Source of the DNA: Tridacna crocea
Taxonomy: Eukaryota > Mollusca > Bivalvia > Cardiida > Cardiidae
Reading direction: 5' to 3'
Assembly (NCBI GenBank): GCA_943736015.1
Contig: OX031059.1
Span: 42,481,159-42,545,158, forward strand
DNA length: 64,000 nucleotides
Positions within the stretch are counted from its first letter, which is position 1; the number at the start of each line of letters is the position of its first letter. The translations under genes and the position numbers were made by a program. Shown one piece after another: positions 1-11,815 of the stretch. The notes under the pieces are model-generated. The model was not told the DNA's origin and ran no database searches. It was given only the letters and a program-made list of their open reading frames with translations.

Positions 1-232
1 ACAGTCCCAAAAGCTGCGGTATTAGTAATTGGCTATTTAATTGTTTCATAAAGACTTTCTTATAGATGGTCATTTTTAAATGGTCAATCTATTTTCAAAG
101 ATCTATTGGATAAGATATAGTATAAATTACCTCTGTATGGTATACCAACTCTTCCCGTATGATTGAAAGTGCGATCGAATGTGCACACAGTCATTGAAAA
201 GGAGCAGAAAAAATGAAAATTGCTTACCTATT
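1..232. other. No gene seen
   Basis: This AT-rich stretch shows no convincing coding exon, RNA gene or recognisable repeat boundary. It ends where a family D element begins. Confidence 0.5.
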
Positions 233-436
233 TTAACCCTTAGACTTCTAATCGTGACTCAATGACATGTTGTGGATAGTGTAGATCAAGATCAGACTTC
301 ACAGAATGTGCAGTCTGATCTTAGATCTACACAATTAAATAAAGATATATCTTTCCCCAAAATTACCTTTGAAATATGAAGTCTTGGATATTTACTGTAA
401 GCTTCAAAGTGTCGTTTTGAATTTATTCAGCATGAT
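233..436 (+). mobile_element. Family D hairpin element
   Basis: The element opens with TTAACCCTTAG and carries the family D hairpin at about 280-332. One arm reads GTGTAGATCAAGATCAGACT and the other returns as CAGTCTGATCTTAGATCTAC. The downstream tail (tttccccaaaattacctttga) recurs near 60540 and 47180, which supports one dispersed family. The right end is uncertain. Confidence 0.6.
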
Positions 437-549
437 AAAGGTGAATTTGATGGAAATTAACTCGGTTGCTTGTAACAAACATTGTCCACGCGTCTTTTCC
501 TCCCATATAGGTCGCATAAACTCTCTCTTACAGAGTAACGGGTTATAAT

Positions 550-1044
550 GGCTGGAAACTCGGGGGGAGGATCATTCGGACATTTGCAAAAGAGTCGTCT
601 CGGATCAGCCTGAGCAGTTCGCGCCGGCTAATCCAAGACTGCACTCTACGAGTACATTAGATTTTTTGTGCTACATTAGACTTTAGCAAAACAGAAAATT
701 ATATAAAAAGTTAAAAACGGAAACTGTCGTTTCTGATCAGCCTGCGCGGACTGCACAAGCTGATCCGAATTGACATTTAACCCATTACCACACAATCCCT
801 ACTTTTGACGCCCCCGATAAAGAAGCCTTTTGAAAACACTGTGGGAAAAGGAGAAAATGCTGGTAACCAGCATTTTCTCCTTTTCCCACAGTGTTTTCTA
901 CCCTTCCCAGAACAAATTTCAATTTTTCAGTCACCTTTATTTTGTCGTCTGCAAATGCTTTCAATTTGGACCAGTCTAAAATTTTCCCGTGTGGTAAAGG
1001 GTTAACGCAAATGTCTGAATACCCCTTTTCGCATGATGCAGGAC
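550..1044 (+). mobile_element. Family C double-hairpin element, split by a family A copy
   Basis: The left part (about 550-776) holds the first family C hairpin (CTCGGATCAGCCTGAGCAG and its partner), the linker gcaaaacagaaaatta, and half of the second hairpin. The right end (1006-1044, cgcaaatgtctgaataccc through ttttcgcatgatgcagg) lies beyond a family A insertion at 777-1005. Without the insertion the sequence continues as in the copies at 58097 and 60812. The far left end is degenerate. Confidence 0.75.
777..1005 (+). mobile_element. Family A TTAA hairpin element (full copy)
   Basis: Both ends are TTAA (TTAACCCATTACCACAC and GTGTGGTAAAGGGTTAA). The central hairpin is perfect around TGGTAACCA, with outer arms CACTGTGGGAAAAGG and CCTTTTCCCACAGTG. 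It sits inside a family C element, and removing it together with one TTAA restores that element. This shows directly that TTAA is the duplicated target. TTAA targets are known for piggyBac and Kolobok; the CCC-starting ends favour piggyBac. Confidence 0.9.
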
Positions 1045-1435
1045 CGTTAGCCCCACTTTGGGATTTTCCAAAGTAAAAAGTACTTTTCAAGTCTCATTTC
1101 ACAGCAGTTTTATTATGTTTATACATGTATATCAACCTATCGTAAGTGCAATTTTAGACGATTATGGTTACAAGAAACCATTAGATTTTACTTTTAAACA
1201 TTAATTTTACAACATCGAGACGAGAAATATCCTAAGTCATTCAATAAATTTTATGGTTTTTCTTTTTCGGAAAATCATAAAAGTACATGATGAAAGGTTG
1301 CGTGTGCATCCATATACTTGTGCAAGTTTGTATAACATTATTTTCAATATTAAACTGATGTACCGGGTAGATAGAAAGCTCTACCAATTTACCAGAGCAA
1401 TGAGTGGCAGATGACTAGTAAGGCTAGGCAACGTT

Positions 1436-1658
1436 TTAACCCTTTACCAAACAAACGCTGTTTTTAACGACCCTGAAGAAGGAGCCTTTTGAAAACCTTG
1501 TGGGAAAAGGAGAAAATGCTCGTAACCATCATTTTCTCCTTTTCCCACGAGGTTTTCTACTCCTTCACTAACAATTACCATCATTTCAACTAAATATGAT
1601 ATGTAATAAGCTCTTAATCTGGACAAGTATAACATTTTGTAGTTTGGTAAAGAGTTAA
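1436..1658 (+). mobile_element. Family A TTAA hairpin element
   Basis: This full-length copy has TTAACCCTTTACCAAAC at the left and GTTTGGTAAAGAGTTAA at the right. Its hairpin head has drifted (gctcgtaaccatc), and its outer arm pair is CCTTGTGGG / CCCACGAGG instead of the usual CATTGTGGG / CCCACAATG. Confidence 0.85.
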
Positions 1659-2805
1659 ACGAATCCGTTTAACACGGGTAGGAAAATTCATATTGAGAGC
1701 CAATCGGTCAGACGAGAAACCTATGTGTTGGTATTCCGTTTCTGAACATGTCGGTTGAAAAACAACAAAAAAACAGCTAAGCTTGTCAGTATTTTTGATT
1801 GTGAAATGAAGCCCTCGTGAATCGGTGCCGACTAACATATTCAGAGCCAGTCTACATAATCGGAGCCCTTCTTTATTTTTATCATTTTTGAGCTATTTTT
1901 TGACAGTTCTTTACCAACAGTGAATGTAACATTTGAAGACATTAATTTACGCTTTTGGTACAGCAAAACTCTTTCTTTTATTTATCAAATGATATGCAAT
2001 GACAGACTGAACGCAGGCCCGTGACGTAACTATTATTTCGGCTACGGTCAGCCCACGCCACAAATGATTCAGACAACATTAAACACTTGTTAAAACGTTC
2101 TGTAGTCCAGAAAACAAGTTGAAAGACCAGAGCATTGCATGACATTCTCCTTTTTCAGAATTTCAAAGACATAAGAACACATGGTCATAAATAACGGGTT
2201 TCCTACCCGTGTTAGAATTCAATAGAATAAATAAAGACCGGCTTTATTTGAGCGATTGGCCGATCAGAACAGGCTATCATGTAGATGTCTGCTATTCTCC
2301 CCGATACTCAGAAAGCACTGATTGTCGAGAGGCAGAGTCATGAACCAATTCTAATGCTAAATTTGAAGACAGGACGTCTGATTGTTTTGGAAAGAATATC
2401 TAAGCCAATCAGAGCTTGTCTCAGAATGTTGGTAATAGTAATAATTAAATGGTTGGATCCCTGTTTCAAGATGGAGCAACGATCATTTTTTTTTATGATA
2501 CAAAATAAAAACCACCCCACGTCGTTGGATATTGACTGGTTCGAGAACAAGAAGTTTACGTGCAATAAAAGAAATAGTTGCTAATGACAATTATGACCTT
2601 GCAGTAAAGTTTTGGCGGAAAAGATAAACTCCGTTTAAAAAGTGGCCTCCCGATTTTTAACGAAGATAAAACGTTTTACATTAGAAGTGGGTCCATAGAC
2701 GTTTTAGAGGGCTCAAGTTAAAAATATCATCTCACAATCCGTCGTTGCTAGGAAGTAGATAATGAATCATTCTCTGAGGACAGGCGGTTTAGTACATTTG
2801 AGCCA
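1659..2805. other. Unassigned sequence
   Basis: No exon with credible splice sites or a known domain is visible. The open frames at 2285-2584 (plus) and 2338-2565 (minus) overlap, encode no recognisable motif and are probably chance. Confidence 0.4.
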
Positions 2806-3055
2806 AGCTCTGTGAAAAGGGGGCTAAATGCATTTGCGAAAAGAATCGACCTAGGTCAGCCTGCGCAGTCCGAGAAGGCTGACCTAGGTCGTTACTTTTC
2901 GCTGTTGGTCAATTTTCTGTAAGTCAAAGAACCATGATTTAGTAATTTGCCGTAGAAATGTATTTTAGGAAAGTATAATACTATGATGATTTGGTTCGTA
3001 TCATGCATCATGGCGACGCATTAAGCCGCCTTTTGCCATGGCACGGCTCATAAGC
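2806..3055 (+). mobile_element. Family B hairpin element
   Basis: The left end is gctctgtgaaaagggggct and the right end gacgcattaagccgccttt, forming terminal inverted repeats about 250 bp apart. A hairpin near the left end (CGACCTAGGTCAGCCTGCG ... GGCTGACCTAGGTCG) is the family signature. The remainder (caattttctgtaagtcaa, then tggcgacgcattaagc) matches the copy at 22672. Confidence 0.75.
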
Positions 3056-3536
3056 ATTTACGTTTCGTTTGTAAATCGAATCGAACTCCGCATTATAGCA
3101 TTAGCAGATTTAAAACATGTTCTCAAACCCTGAGCTGGCACCACGTTTCAGACTCAACAATGAAAAACAATAGACTTGAGTCTGTCACGCCCCCGTCACA
3201 GCAAACTAGTTCTTATAATGTCGTACGTCATCCTGACATTTATGGAAAAAATGAGAGGAGAAAATGCTAGTGACGTACAATGACCTTTTTGCCTTTCAAA
3301 ATAAAATCGCACATTTTGAGTCAGATTATTAGATTCACAGGAAGTATGTTCAATACAAACGATTATAAACTTGTCATGTTTGTAAAAGAGTTAAAGGGTT
3401 GATAAAGATTGCTATTTAAGGTAGAAGATAAGCTCCTGACGTAAAATAGGATAGTTTGTTGACATAAACTGAAATAAATCGTTGTAACTATTTTCTTGTT
3501 TGATGATTATTTAGAGAATAAGCAAAACAGAAAGAC

Positions 3537-3580
3537 AGACATACACATACATTGAGAGAATACCTGTGTATGTATGTGTC
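3537..3580. repeat. Short imperfect palindrome
   Basis: GACATACACATACA and TGTATGTATGTGTC form inverted arms around a short AT-rich loop. It may be a fold-back or simple-sequence expansion. Confidence 0.5.
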
Positions 3581-4019
3581 GGAGAGATACATCTTCGCAA
3601 GCCAAGGCCGACGATTCACTACGCTACTCTACCCTTGGTCGATCGAGCTTGATTTTTACGTTCACCTGATACCCTTTTTCATTGGATGCAGCCTGCTCTA
3701 GCTGCAACGAATGAAATCGCTCGTAGCATTTCATCTTTGATAAAAATAGAACAAGGTCTCTACCTTTTGAATAGAAGGTAAAACATGGAAACCCACGTGG
3801 ATGTCTGCTTATCGCTTCATGTGTATTCGTAAGCGGTTTGTAAAACGATATTTCATTGGCTTTTAGAAATATGATGTAAAGGGGGGTAATAACCAGCATC
3901 CAATAGAGGGCGCATCGCAGGAATCTCGAAATCGGGTTCAATCAGCCAAGGTAAGTACCACGTAGTGATCGTAAACTTGGCTCGCGAAGATGGAGAGATA
4001 GAGAGTAACAGGGAAAGAG

Positions 4020-4157
4020 CGGGGTAAGGAAGGAAAGAGCGAGACAGAGAGCGATACAGAGAGAGAAGGAGAGGAAGAGATGGAAAAAGAAGAAGACGAA
4101 CAACAACAACGACGACGACAATAACAACATTAGCAACAAGAAAGTGATGATGATGAC

Positions 4158-4188
<31 letters not shown>
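4020..4188. repeat. Low-complexity purine tract and GAT microsatellite
   Basis: A GA-rich stretch is followed by (GAT)n with one GAC interruption at about 4146-4188. The minus-strand frame reads it as a poly-His run, which is an artefact of the repeat. Confidence 0.85.
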
Positions 4189-4461
4189 CAACAGCGTGTC
4201 CTACACGGTGTTCCAAGTCCAATTTATTGATAATTTCCTTTATATCCTGTATTGCAAGATTTTCCCTCCACCCGATCACGAAAGAAGACGTTTGAAAAAA
4301 AAAAGAAATCTGCAACCGATATGAATCTCCCACACAAGTTTGTTTCGGAAGGTTGGAAGTAAAGGTAATATTGACCGTGCAGGTCCATTCATGAATAAAA
4401 ACAACGCCCACCATGTTTATGTCTCTGCAAGATTTAACTATCCCACAGGTAAATTAGACAT

Positions 4462-4680
4462 AAGTCTTCACTCTTTGCCATACGACAAAATTTTAAATGT
4501 TTCAGGGTTTTTGCAATTGCAGATGACTATCGAAATTTTAGTCAAATGTTTGGTTTTGGAAGGGTAGAAAACATTGTGGGGAAACAGGACAAAATACTGG
4601 TTACCAGCGTTTTCTCCTTTTCCGACAATGTTTTCAAAAGGCTTTTTACCAAGAGTTTTTTAAAGTAGTAGTCCCCTAAA
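4462..4680 (-). mobile_element. Family A element, degraded
   Basis: The hairpin is recognisable (gggtagaaaacattgtgggg ... ctccttttccgacaatg) and the order is that of reverse-oriented copies. Both TTAA termini have decayed. Confidence 0.65.
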
Positions 4681-5040
4681 ACCTCCAGTACTGCATTGCA
4701 TAAATTTTTCTTGATAGTTGATAAATACGGATGTACTCGTATAATACTTTTGCACATTTTTAACCGACCAGAAATTTCTTTATGCCTATCTTGAAATTAT
4801 TTGAAGATACTTTTGTTAGTTTCCAGAAAAGGGAGGTAATTACAATCTCTCTTTGTATTGAAAATATAGTAGTTTTAGATTTATAAATGATAATTCTAGA
4901 AAAGACAAAAACAGAAAAGTGGCTTGGTTAAAGCAGTACAATAACACTCTTTCTTAATCATAGCAAATTTTGTAGGATAATATTATTGTGGAAATAGCTG
5001 CTTTCTACTAGGGGTCTATTACGTTAAAGTCGAGACTGTG
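4675..5040 (-). repeat. Dispersed repeat, also present near 56.1-56.65 kb
   Basis: The reverse complement is collinear with 56283-56650. Both contain agctatttc, gataatattatcctacaa, attatcatttataaatct, a GGGAG...CTCCC inverted pair and ggtcggttaaaaatgtgcaa. A second partial copy lies at 56075-56280. The family is unidentified. Confidence 0.7.
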
Positions 5041-5337
5041 TGATAAAGGGTTCATGACAGACAAAATACCATTATCGATGTTCGAAAGCATTTTCTTTTT
5101 TGTTAAGACTGCAAATAACACACAAATATCACGAAATAAAGAAAACCCACTGCGATTAATTTAGAACAGGGCTCTTTATCCGTGGTGTTATTTTAGTACA
5201 TTCACCGGTGGAGCCGGTGAAGCGGTATTCACAAGTTAGATCCTTCTAGCAAATATGTCCTGCAAGAACAACTTGTCGACTAGCAGACAAATAAGAATTT
5301 CAACGTCTCCGGGCGATAAAGCTCTTGAAAGATACAG

Positions 5338-5465
5338 TGCAAAACAGAAAATTATATAAAAACAGAGTGTCGTTTCGGATTGGCCTGCGTGGACTGCGCA
5401 GAATAATCCGAAACAAAACTTTATGCAAATGTCCAAATTCCCCTTTTCGCGTGTTGCAAGCCTGT
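5338..5465 (+). mobile_element. Family C element, right half
   Basis: It begins at the linker gcaaaacagaaaattata, carries a decayed second hairpin (ggcctgcgtggactgcgcag), and ends with the terminus ccccttttcgcgtgttgcaa. The first hairpin is missing. Confidence 0.7.
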
Positions 5466-5552
5466 CATAGTATTTAACATTCGCTCCGAAAGTTCTTTTC
5501 TGGGTTAAAGGTTGAACCCTGTCAGCACATTAGGCAAAAACAAGAACTTTTG

Positions 5553-5625
5553 AAGACGGCATAGATCAAGATCAAACTGCGCAGAACGTGCAGCCCGATC
5601 TTGGATCTGTACTATCCGTTTTTTA
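5553..5625 (+). mobile_element. Family D hairpin element
   Basis: A family D hairpin (atagatcaagatcaaactgc ... cagcccgatcttggatctg) is visible with several mismatches. The outer ends are unclear. Confidence 0.6.
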
Positions 5626-5719
5626 AAGTCAAGCTTTCATAATAAACTTTTTTTTCGAAATTTCAGAGAATTGTATTTTCATCCAGAGGAAGAGATTGAG
5701 AATATTGTCCCTGAAAGAG

Positions 5720-5950
5720 TTAACTCTTTACCGAAAAAACGAATAAAAAAAATAGACTGGTCCAAATTGAAAACACTTGCAGACGACAAAATAAATGTTA
5801 ATCTAAAGTTGAAATTTGCTTCCAGAAAGGTAGAAAACATTGTTGGAAAAAGAGAAAATGCTGGTTACCAGCATTTTCTCATTTTCCAACAATGTTTTCA
5901 AAAGGCTTCTATTTCGTAAAAAAACCAGGGATTGTTTGGTATATGGTTAA
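5720..5950 (-). mobile_element. Family A TTAA hairpin element
   Basis: This full copy in reverse orientation runs from TTAACTCTTTACC to TTGGTATATGGTTAA. The hairpin is CATTGTTGGAAAAAGAG ... and its partner CATTTTCCAACAATG. Both arms share the GTTGG/CCAAC variant. Confidence 0.85.
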
Positions 5951-7564
5951 GATGGAGATTTCATTCAATGATTTATATAAACCACTCCCACGTTGATGAA
6001 CAGCTTGCGAAATACTTATAGTTGACAAAGCAATACGACCGAGATTTAGACATAAAAACGCAACGATTCAATTCACAAACTTGCATTAATTTATCTGGTA
6101 TATTTAATCTGTCCCGTCTGATCTTTATTAGTTAAGGTTTTTTGGTCGTAGTTATTCGGATTTTCGTATTTCAAAATACACATATAGGTTTCTTATATCT
6201 TAAATATTTTCAGATCAGCTTCTGATCTTTGTAAACCCTGGGTAAAGATGTGCAAAATTATATTTGATTACTGTTTGTATTTTCTTATTAATTTTAACTA
6301 ATAAGCATAGAAACCCGCCACGTATTATTTTTTTCTTATAATCATACTCCATTCAAGTCTTACAACCGATCAGTTTACCCAGAGAAGTAGATAGATAGAA
6401 TTCTTCATGGAAGGTGAACAAAACACGTGATCAAGAATGTAAAGTTTATTGGAAAATTAAAATTCATAAATTTCACAAAAAAACAAATCTAAATATCTCC
6501 TGTTAGCAATTCAAGCAGTTTGCAATTACAAAAAATAACATATAATAAACCAATATCCTGTTTATTTTTTATTCGCGAAAAGGCTTTTATTTTTTATTGC
6601 TTTGATACTTTTCTAAAGATGCTTTCTTTGCAATTCATTTATTCATATTTTCAGCAGCCTAATGGAAAATTCCCGCAAGCTTGGAATTTAATAATTTGTT
6701 AGTTTTTCACCAAGGCTAAAAGCTTTTTTCTTGCAAAGACACAGACGACTGGTTTTCCTAACTTCTAGCGCTTTGCTTCACCACAGAAACCAGTATGTTC
6801 AATGTTGTTTTACCGTTTTCCTCCTAAACACACAGTTCACACTTGCATCCAAACAACCTAAAAAATCCTCGTAGATAAAAAATAAACGGCAATCAAATAA
6901 ATATATGTGAAATCATTGTGGCAAAAGAAGAAATTACTGATTTCCTACCGGAAACGAATTTGCAGCTGAAAACTTTGAAATAGTCTTTGTAATACTAATT
7001 TTAATTGTTTGGATGAATTACAGTTGTACAGGTCGTTACATGTGAAACATTAGAAAATGGAGAAATTGCAGAACACGAGAAATTTCTACTATAAAAAACA
7101 AGTATTTCTCAGCCAAGGTCAAATAACGTACTTTGTTGTACACACTATGCCATATTGAAAACCTTCACATGTACTAGTACTCGTCTCATAAAATATATGT
7201 TCTCTTCTATTTAAGGCGAAAAAGAATCGTCTGCGGGCAGTAACTGTTAACCCGTAGACCGCCCAATTACCGAACCGACATTTTCTGTCTCTAACAAGGT
7301 TTCAGGGTAACCCAGGAAAGAGGACAATGTAGATAAACGATCAGACCGCACGTTTTATGCTTTCTGACCTTGACCTACTCTGGCGCAAAAGCAATTTTAG
7401 TTGTGAAGAACGCATCGACAGTTAAGGGTTGTGTTATCTGTCATAAAATAGAGACATCGGCTTGGCGACATTCCTGCAGTGTTTTTATGTTATGAAAAAA
7501 CAGCGAGATGAAATCTATAGGTAACTGTCATAACTTTTCCCGCTCTTGTGTTGAAATGTTTATC
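5951..7564. other. Unassigned AT-rich sequence
   Basis: I see no exon, RNA gene or repeat with clear ends. The 60-codon frame at 6520-6702 has no recognisable motif. Confidence 0.4.
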
Positions 7565-7639
7565 GTCGATTTGTTTCAAAAACCTCGTAACTACAGCTTG
7601 AAACAAGCTGTAGTTACGAGGTTTTTGGAGTAAATCGAC
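7565..7639. repeat. Near-perfect palindrome
   Basis: Two perfect 23-bp arms (7578-7600 and 7604-7626, ACCTCGTAACTACAGCTTG and its complement) are separated by AAA. Weaker outer pairing (GTCGATTT ... AAATCGAC) extends it to about 75 bp. It lies just outside the left end of the 3.9-kb element. Confidence 0.85.
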
Positions 7640-8070
7640 TTTATTTGTTGTTAGTATTATCACGGTGGGTACACGTACACCGGATATAGTAGAGTAATTG
7701 AGTAAATGTTTACAAATGGAAGAAATATTGCTCGCACCACAGGTAAGAATTCATATATTATACCAGTGTTTGTAACATTCGTGTGTCACATAGTAATGAT
7801 TTGATAAGCTAAATGGTTAATCAGTCCTGTACTATTGATGAATTACCAAAACTAGTTTTGTTACGACGTAAATTTGTCGTCCGAAAGTCATGCTCACGCA
7901 TATTTTTGACCTGACTGGCCAAAATAATAGAATATTATCAGAACAGGGAATTTGATTGAAATTCTGAAGCGTGCCATTTTTGTGTAATACATTAAGTATT
8001 ATGTACATCAAAATTTTAGTTCCAAGAATTACTTATCATGTAGTTATACGTCACAGAAGATTACCATCGG

Positions 8071-8139
8071 TGTACCGAGGATAGTTCCTTGCTGTACCGA
8101 GGATAGCTGTATTTTAGAAATTTGTGTACCGAGGATAAT
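8071..8139 (+). repeat. Left subterminal repeat cluster of the 3.9-kb element
   Basis: Three units of TGTACCGAGGATARY lie at 8071-8085, 8093-8107 and 8125-8139, all in one orientation. They start about 410 bp from the left terminus, mirroring the cluster at the other end. Confidence 0.85.
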
Positions 8140-11096
8140 AGTAAAAGATGCTACAGAGCGAATTGTAATTTCTTGCTCACTACTAGTTATTTGATGATGT
8201 ATGCCGCCCAGAAAGCCAAATATGTCAGGTATTCCGAAATAACAATAAATGTGAATTAAGTAATAAGGAAATTCTACTATTGGATGTTGATAGCTGACAT
8301 GATTTTTCTGTTCTTGACAATATAGGCTGCAATCAAAAAATACATATGTGTATGTGTTCCGATCCCAGTCCTCATAATTCATCCAGATCATATTCAAAGT
8401 AATATTTTTCATCGTTTTGAAGTTTATTAAGACAGTAGCTTATAAGTAGAAGACAACCTAACCTTTATATTCTTTGTTATTTAACTGATTTATAGATATG
8501 CACCACTTTGAAGTGTTGAAAGATATTGTTGTGATCAGACAATAAAATGTGTCTTTTGATCTGATTTTATTACTTCATCGAACATGCTATAGATATGAGT
8601 TTATCATTTATGTGTGTAAATATGCTTTAACGTAGTTTTGGGTAATGAGTCGTATGGACTGTGTCAAGATGTTACAATTGCTTATTCGGACCTTACCCCA
8701 TATTTTTCATGTAACGTATTATTGAGTTCATGTACAAACGTGCCTAAACAGCCATTCTTGAACGATATTGGAATACCTGTAAACTATGTCTATGTCGACT
8801 CATTGTCGCTTGTAATGAATGTAGGCAAGGTACTTAGACCACCAGCAATTCTCTTTAACTTTGTAAACATGTAGACCGAGATCCCATAGCATGAATGAGG
8901 CCCCAAGAGTAGGTCAGGGCTAAAGAATAGTTAAAACAAACACACATAAAGCTTTGTTTCTCTGAAAATATCAATTATATAGAAAAAAATTATCTTGGTA
9001 AAATCTAAGATAAGATTAATATCCCAGATTTATTCATGTTTTCCTGAAACTTAAAAATACAGTGATGTAATGAGTGCCTTTTGTATTGGATTAGAGACAT
9101 GAACAAAATTAAAGATAAACATAGGTCCTAGCGGTAACTGAAAATAGTGTATCTTGTAAAACAGCTCTATTAAACTCACTGTGCTAAATGAAATGTTATC
9201 ATTAAAGATCCGTCGTGACTTCTAGACTTCACACTTCGTGGATGATTTGTCCGAAAACTGTAGTGTGGAGTCCGAGCCGTTCAAACAGTACGACGTGTGA
9301 ATTCTGAATTTCAAACTAGAAACTTATAATAAAGGAATAACTTCAGACTTCAAACGTCACACTTTCAACATTTGTCATAAAGCCTTTACCGGTATTTTAA
9401 TAAAATCTGTAGTATTTCCATGATTGGCATACTGCGGACTCTCCAAACCTTAATCCTGACCCTGTTTTGTTAATTCTGGGTTATCCCAACTAAAAGCGTT
9501 TATATAAGGGAATAATAGTCGTCTACAGACGGGTAATTAAAGCATAATATTAAGACAGAGCAGAAAAAAAATGTAAATTGAAAAAATTTATCGTTACGTG
9601 GATTCCTCATTTTTTGCAACGTTTTCCAAGTCATCAGTTGTAGACGGGTTTAAGGCCATTTGCATAAACATAAGGGTTAAAGCACCTAGGTGTGTAACTC
9701 TTAACCACACATAATTAAACAATGGTTCAAACATTGTGAGAGAAGCTTGCTTAAAACACCATGGGAAAGTAGATTTGCGCGTAAATTTTGCTCATCTCCA
9801 GAAAATGTCCAAAGAGTATGTTTATTCTTGAGGCATAAAAACCACAGCGGAGACTACATGTACATATACTCCAGACTAAGTACAAGTACATATCCTTAGG
9901 TTCCTGCAGCACATACAAAATATGGTACAGTTATGCCAAAGCTATAGAAGACAATGCGAAAAATCTTCCAGTTAAGCTTTAACGAGGAGCGGCCGCCGAC
10001 AGTACTTTCATACCGGCGAAGCAACAAACGGTCTCAAAGTACATACTTCAAAGTACATGTATTCACAGGCGCAATCTTCCGCTGGGAGGCATCCATCAAA
10101 TGCACACCTATCTGATTTGGGCATTCTGGGTACAGAACCGGATTACTTTTCAAAACGACGACAGTTAGTTTGAGTTTCAAATTAAACGTTTACTCAATAA
10201 AACGCTACTTGGTACGATTCATTCAGCTATGGTAAGCTGGCATGTAACCTATGCACCGACCATTTATAAAACCAGCCCCTACAGGCTTTGGTAATAGCTT
10301 CGGTATAAGCTGAGACACACTTTGATTAGTTTGTTGAAAAAGCCTGCACGAATCCTGATTTCCCTGAAGTCTTTATTTAGTTTGTATTCAAGGATGTGCT
10401 AATAAAACAACAGTATTTGGGGAAACCATTTCTTCCTTTTTGAAATAATTTGATCTTTAAGATATTTTGAGCGAAAAACAGGCTACATATTTTCCATAGA
10501 TGTATTTTTGATAGCCATTTTCTCCCGTGCTACTTTTTTTTTAAATCGGGTTATCAATATTTATCCTGTACACGATCTAGTGCGGCGTCATAGCAAACAG
10601 GTCGAATCGAGTGAATACCGGTAACTTGATCTAAGCAACAAGGAGACTGTCTTCAAAAGTAACCATAAATTGACCTACAGAAAACCTTCGAATTGGATTA
10701 TATATGTACAGCTAGTATTACTTAGCTTATCTCTTTACAATAGGATTTATGGACTCTATTAAGTTACCGCCATGAATATGCTTTCCTGCAACTGTCACAT
10801 ATGCAAGGAGCGGCCTCATGCATTCCCTTTGTACAATATGCTAGCGCATCTTTACTTGATAATGTTAGTCTGCAATTTACGCAAGCAGGTTAGCTCTTGG
10901 CTAGTCTCTTTAAATGCATCTGGATTAGAAGAACAAATAGATGTGTGTCTTCGAAAAGACAATTTTTTTGTAATGTCCTCCTAAAACCTGCAACATGAGG
11001 ATAGGAAATTTAGACACCAATCTAAGTGTTGCATACATAAATACATTTAGTGGTTTATCAATATAGAGTTCACATGACACTATAGAATGGAACATT

Positions 11097-11186
11097 ACAA
11101 TCCCCGGTACACTATCTACTATCCCCGGTACAGTAAAATACTATCCTCCGTACAGTTCTTTCAAAACAATAGCTATCCTCGGTACA
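11097..11186 (-). repeat. Right subterminal repeat cluster of the 3.9-kb element
   Basis: Four units occur in reverse orientation at 11097-11111, 11118-11132, 11140-11154 and 11172-11186. They read TGTACCGGGGAT or TGTACCGAGGAT on the minus strand. The cluster ends about 400 bp from the right terminus. Confidence 0.85.
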
Positions 11187-11611
11187 CCATTGTCGACAAA
11201 TAACTTGTGTTTTCTGGCAATTTTCACCCGATACAGCAAAATTGCAATCATACAAAGAAATTAGACTAAAAAATCAAGAAATTTGTCGACTCAGATTTTT
11301 GTATTGTGAAAAGAACCAGCTTTGCAGATGAATTGTTTCTAGAAATCTCCGAAATCCGTCGTGAGCAGTTGACTTTTCTGACAACTTTTTCAGACTTTCC
11401 ATGGCTAAAAGCAGCATTCGTTGTAGACCTTACAAACTCTTAACATCGTAGAATCTGGGTTGACAAGGCAATAGTATATTAAAAGCTGTTGTTAAGAAAT
11501 ATTTGGAAATCTCTTACCTGCAGTCATACAACACACAGTTATTTTTACTCAATTTGACGGCTATATCCGGTGTACGTGTACCCACCGTGATTATCTAAGG
11601 CGTTTTCAGAC

Positions 11612-11815
11612 AGTCAAATCGTGGCGGCCAGTGCACCTATCCATGCTTTTCTGGAGGTTTTTTCTTTATCAGTGCTTTACACATGGTTCTTCCAAAGCTG
11701 CTGGTGATCAGAGCTCGAAATTGGCCGAGTTCAGGATTCAAACCAGTGATCCCTGGCTTCAAGTCCTGTATGTTATCAGCTTCACTCCTAGACTCGGCTC
11801 CTATGATAGAAAGCC
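11612..11815 (-). mobile_element. tRNA-derived SINE copy, minus strand
   Basis: On the minus strand a B-box-like GGTTTGAATCC follows a tRNA-like head (GGAGCCGAGTCTAGG). Further on come a conserved central segment (agcagctttggaag) and ccagaaaagcatggatagg, shared with the copy at 43191. The tail is truncated. Confidence 0.65.

Larger units (their letters stand above)
7661..11589. mobile_element. 3.93-kb DNA transposon with TIRs, probably non-autonomous
   Basis: The left terminus (7661-7689, CACGGTGGGTACACGTAC...) is repeated exactly in reverse at 11561-11589. Further partial similarity (aattgagtaaa) lies inside both ends. ATTAT occurs immediately outside each end (7656-7660 and 11590-11594), a perfect 5-bp target duplication. 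About 400 bp inside each end lies a cluster of TGTACCGAGGATAG-like units, three at the left and four inverted at the right; such clusters are usual transposase-binding sites. No transposase frame is recognisable, so it is probably non-autonomous. The superfamily is unresolved: a 5-bp duplication and CACGGTG ends recall Transib/RAG-like elements, but hAT5-type or CMC relatives remain possible. Confidence 0.85.

Noticed and set aside
785-1090. Many short frames with text such as [18 protein letters not shown]
   Set aside because: They are translations of the family A hairpin and recur wherever the element lies, in several frames and both strands. They are not genes.
3853-4191. Poly-His protein frame
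   Set aside because: It is a reading of the GAT microsatellite and the GA-rich tract, with no domain and no supporting context.
8044-8412. 122-codon minus-strand frame in the 3.9-kb element as a transposase
   Set aside because: It spans the subterminal repeat cluster, has no catalytic motif that I recognise and no companion exons.
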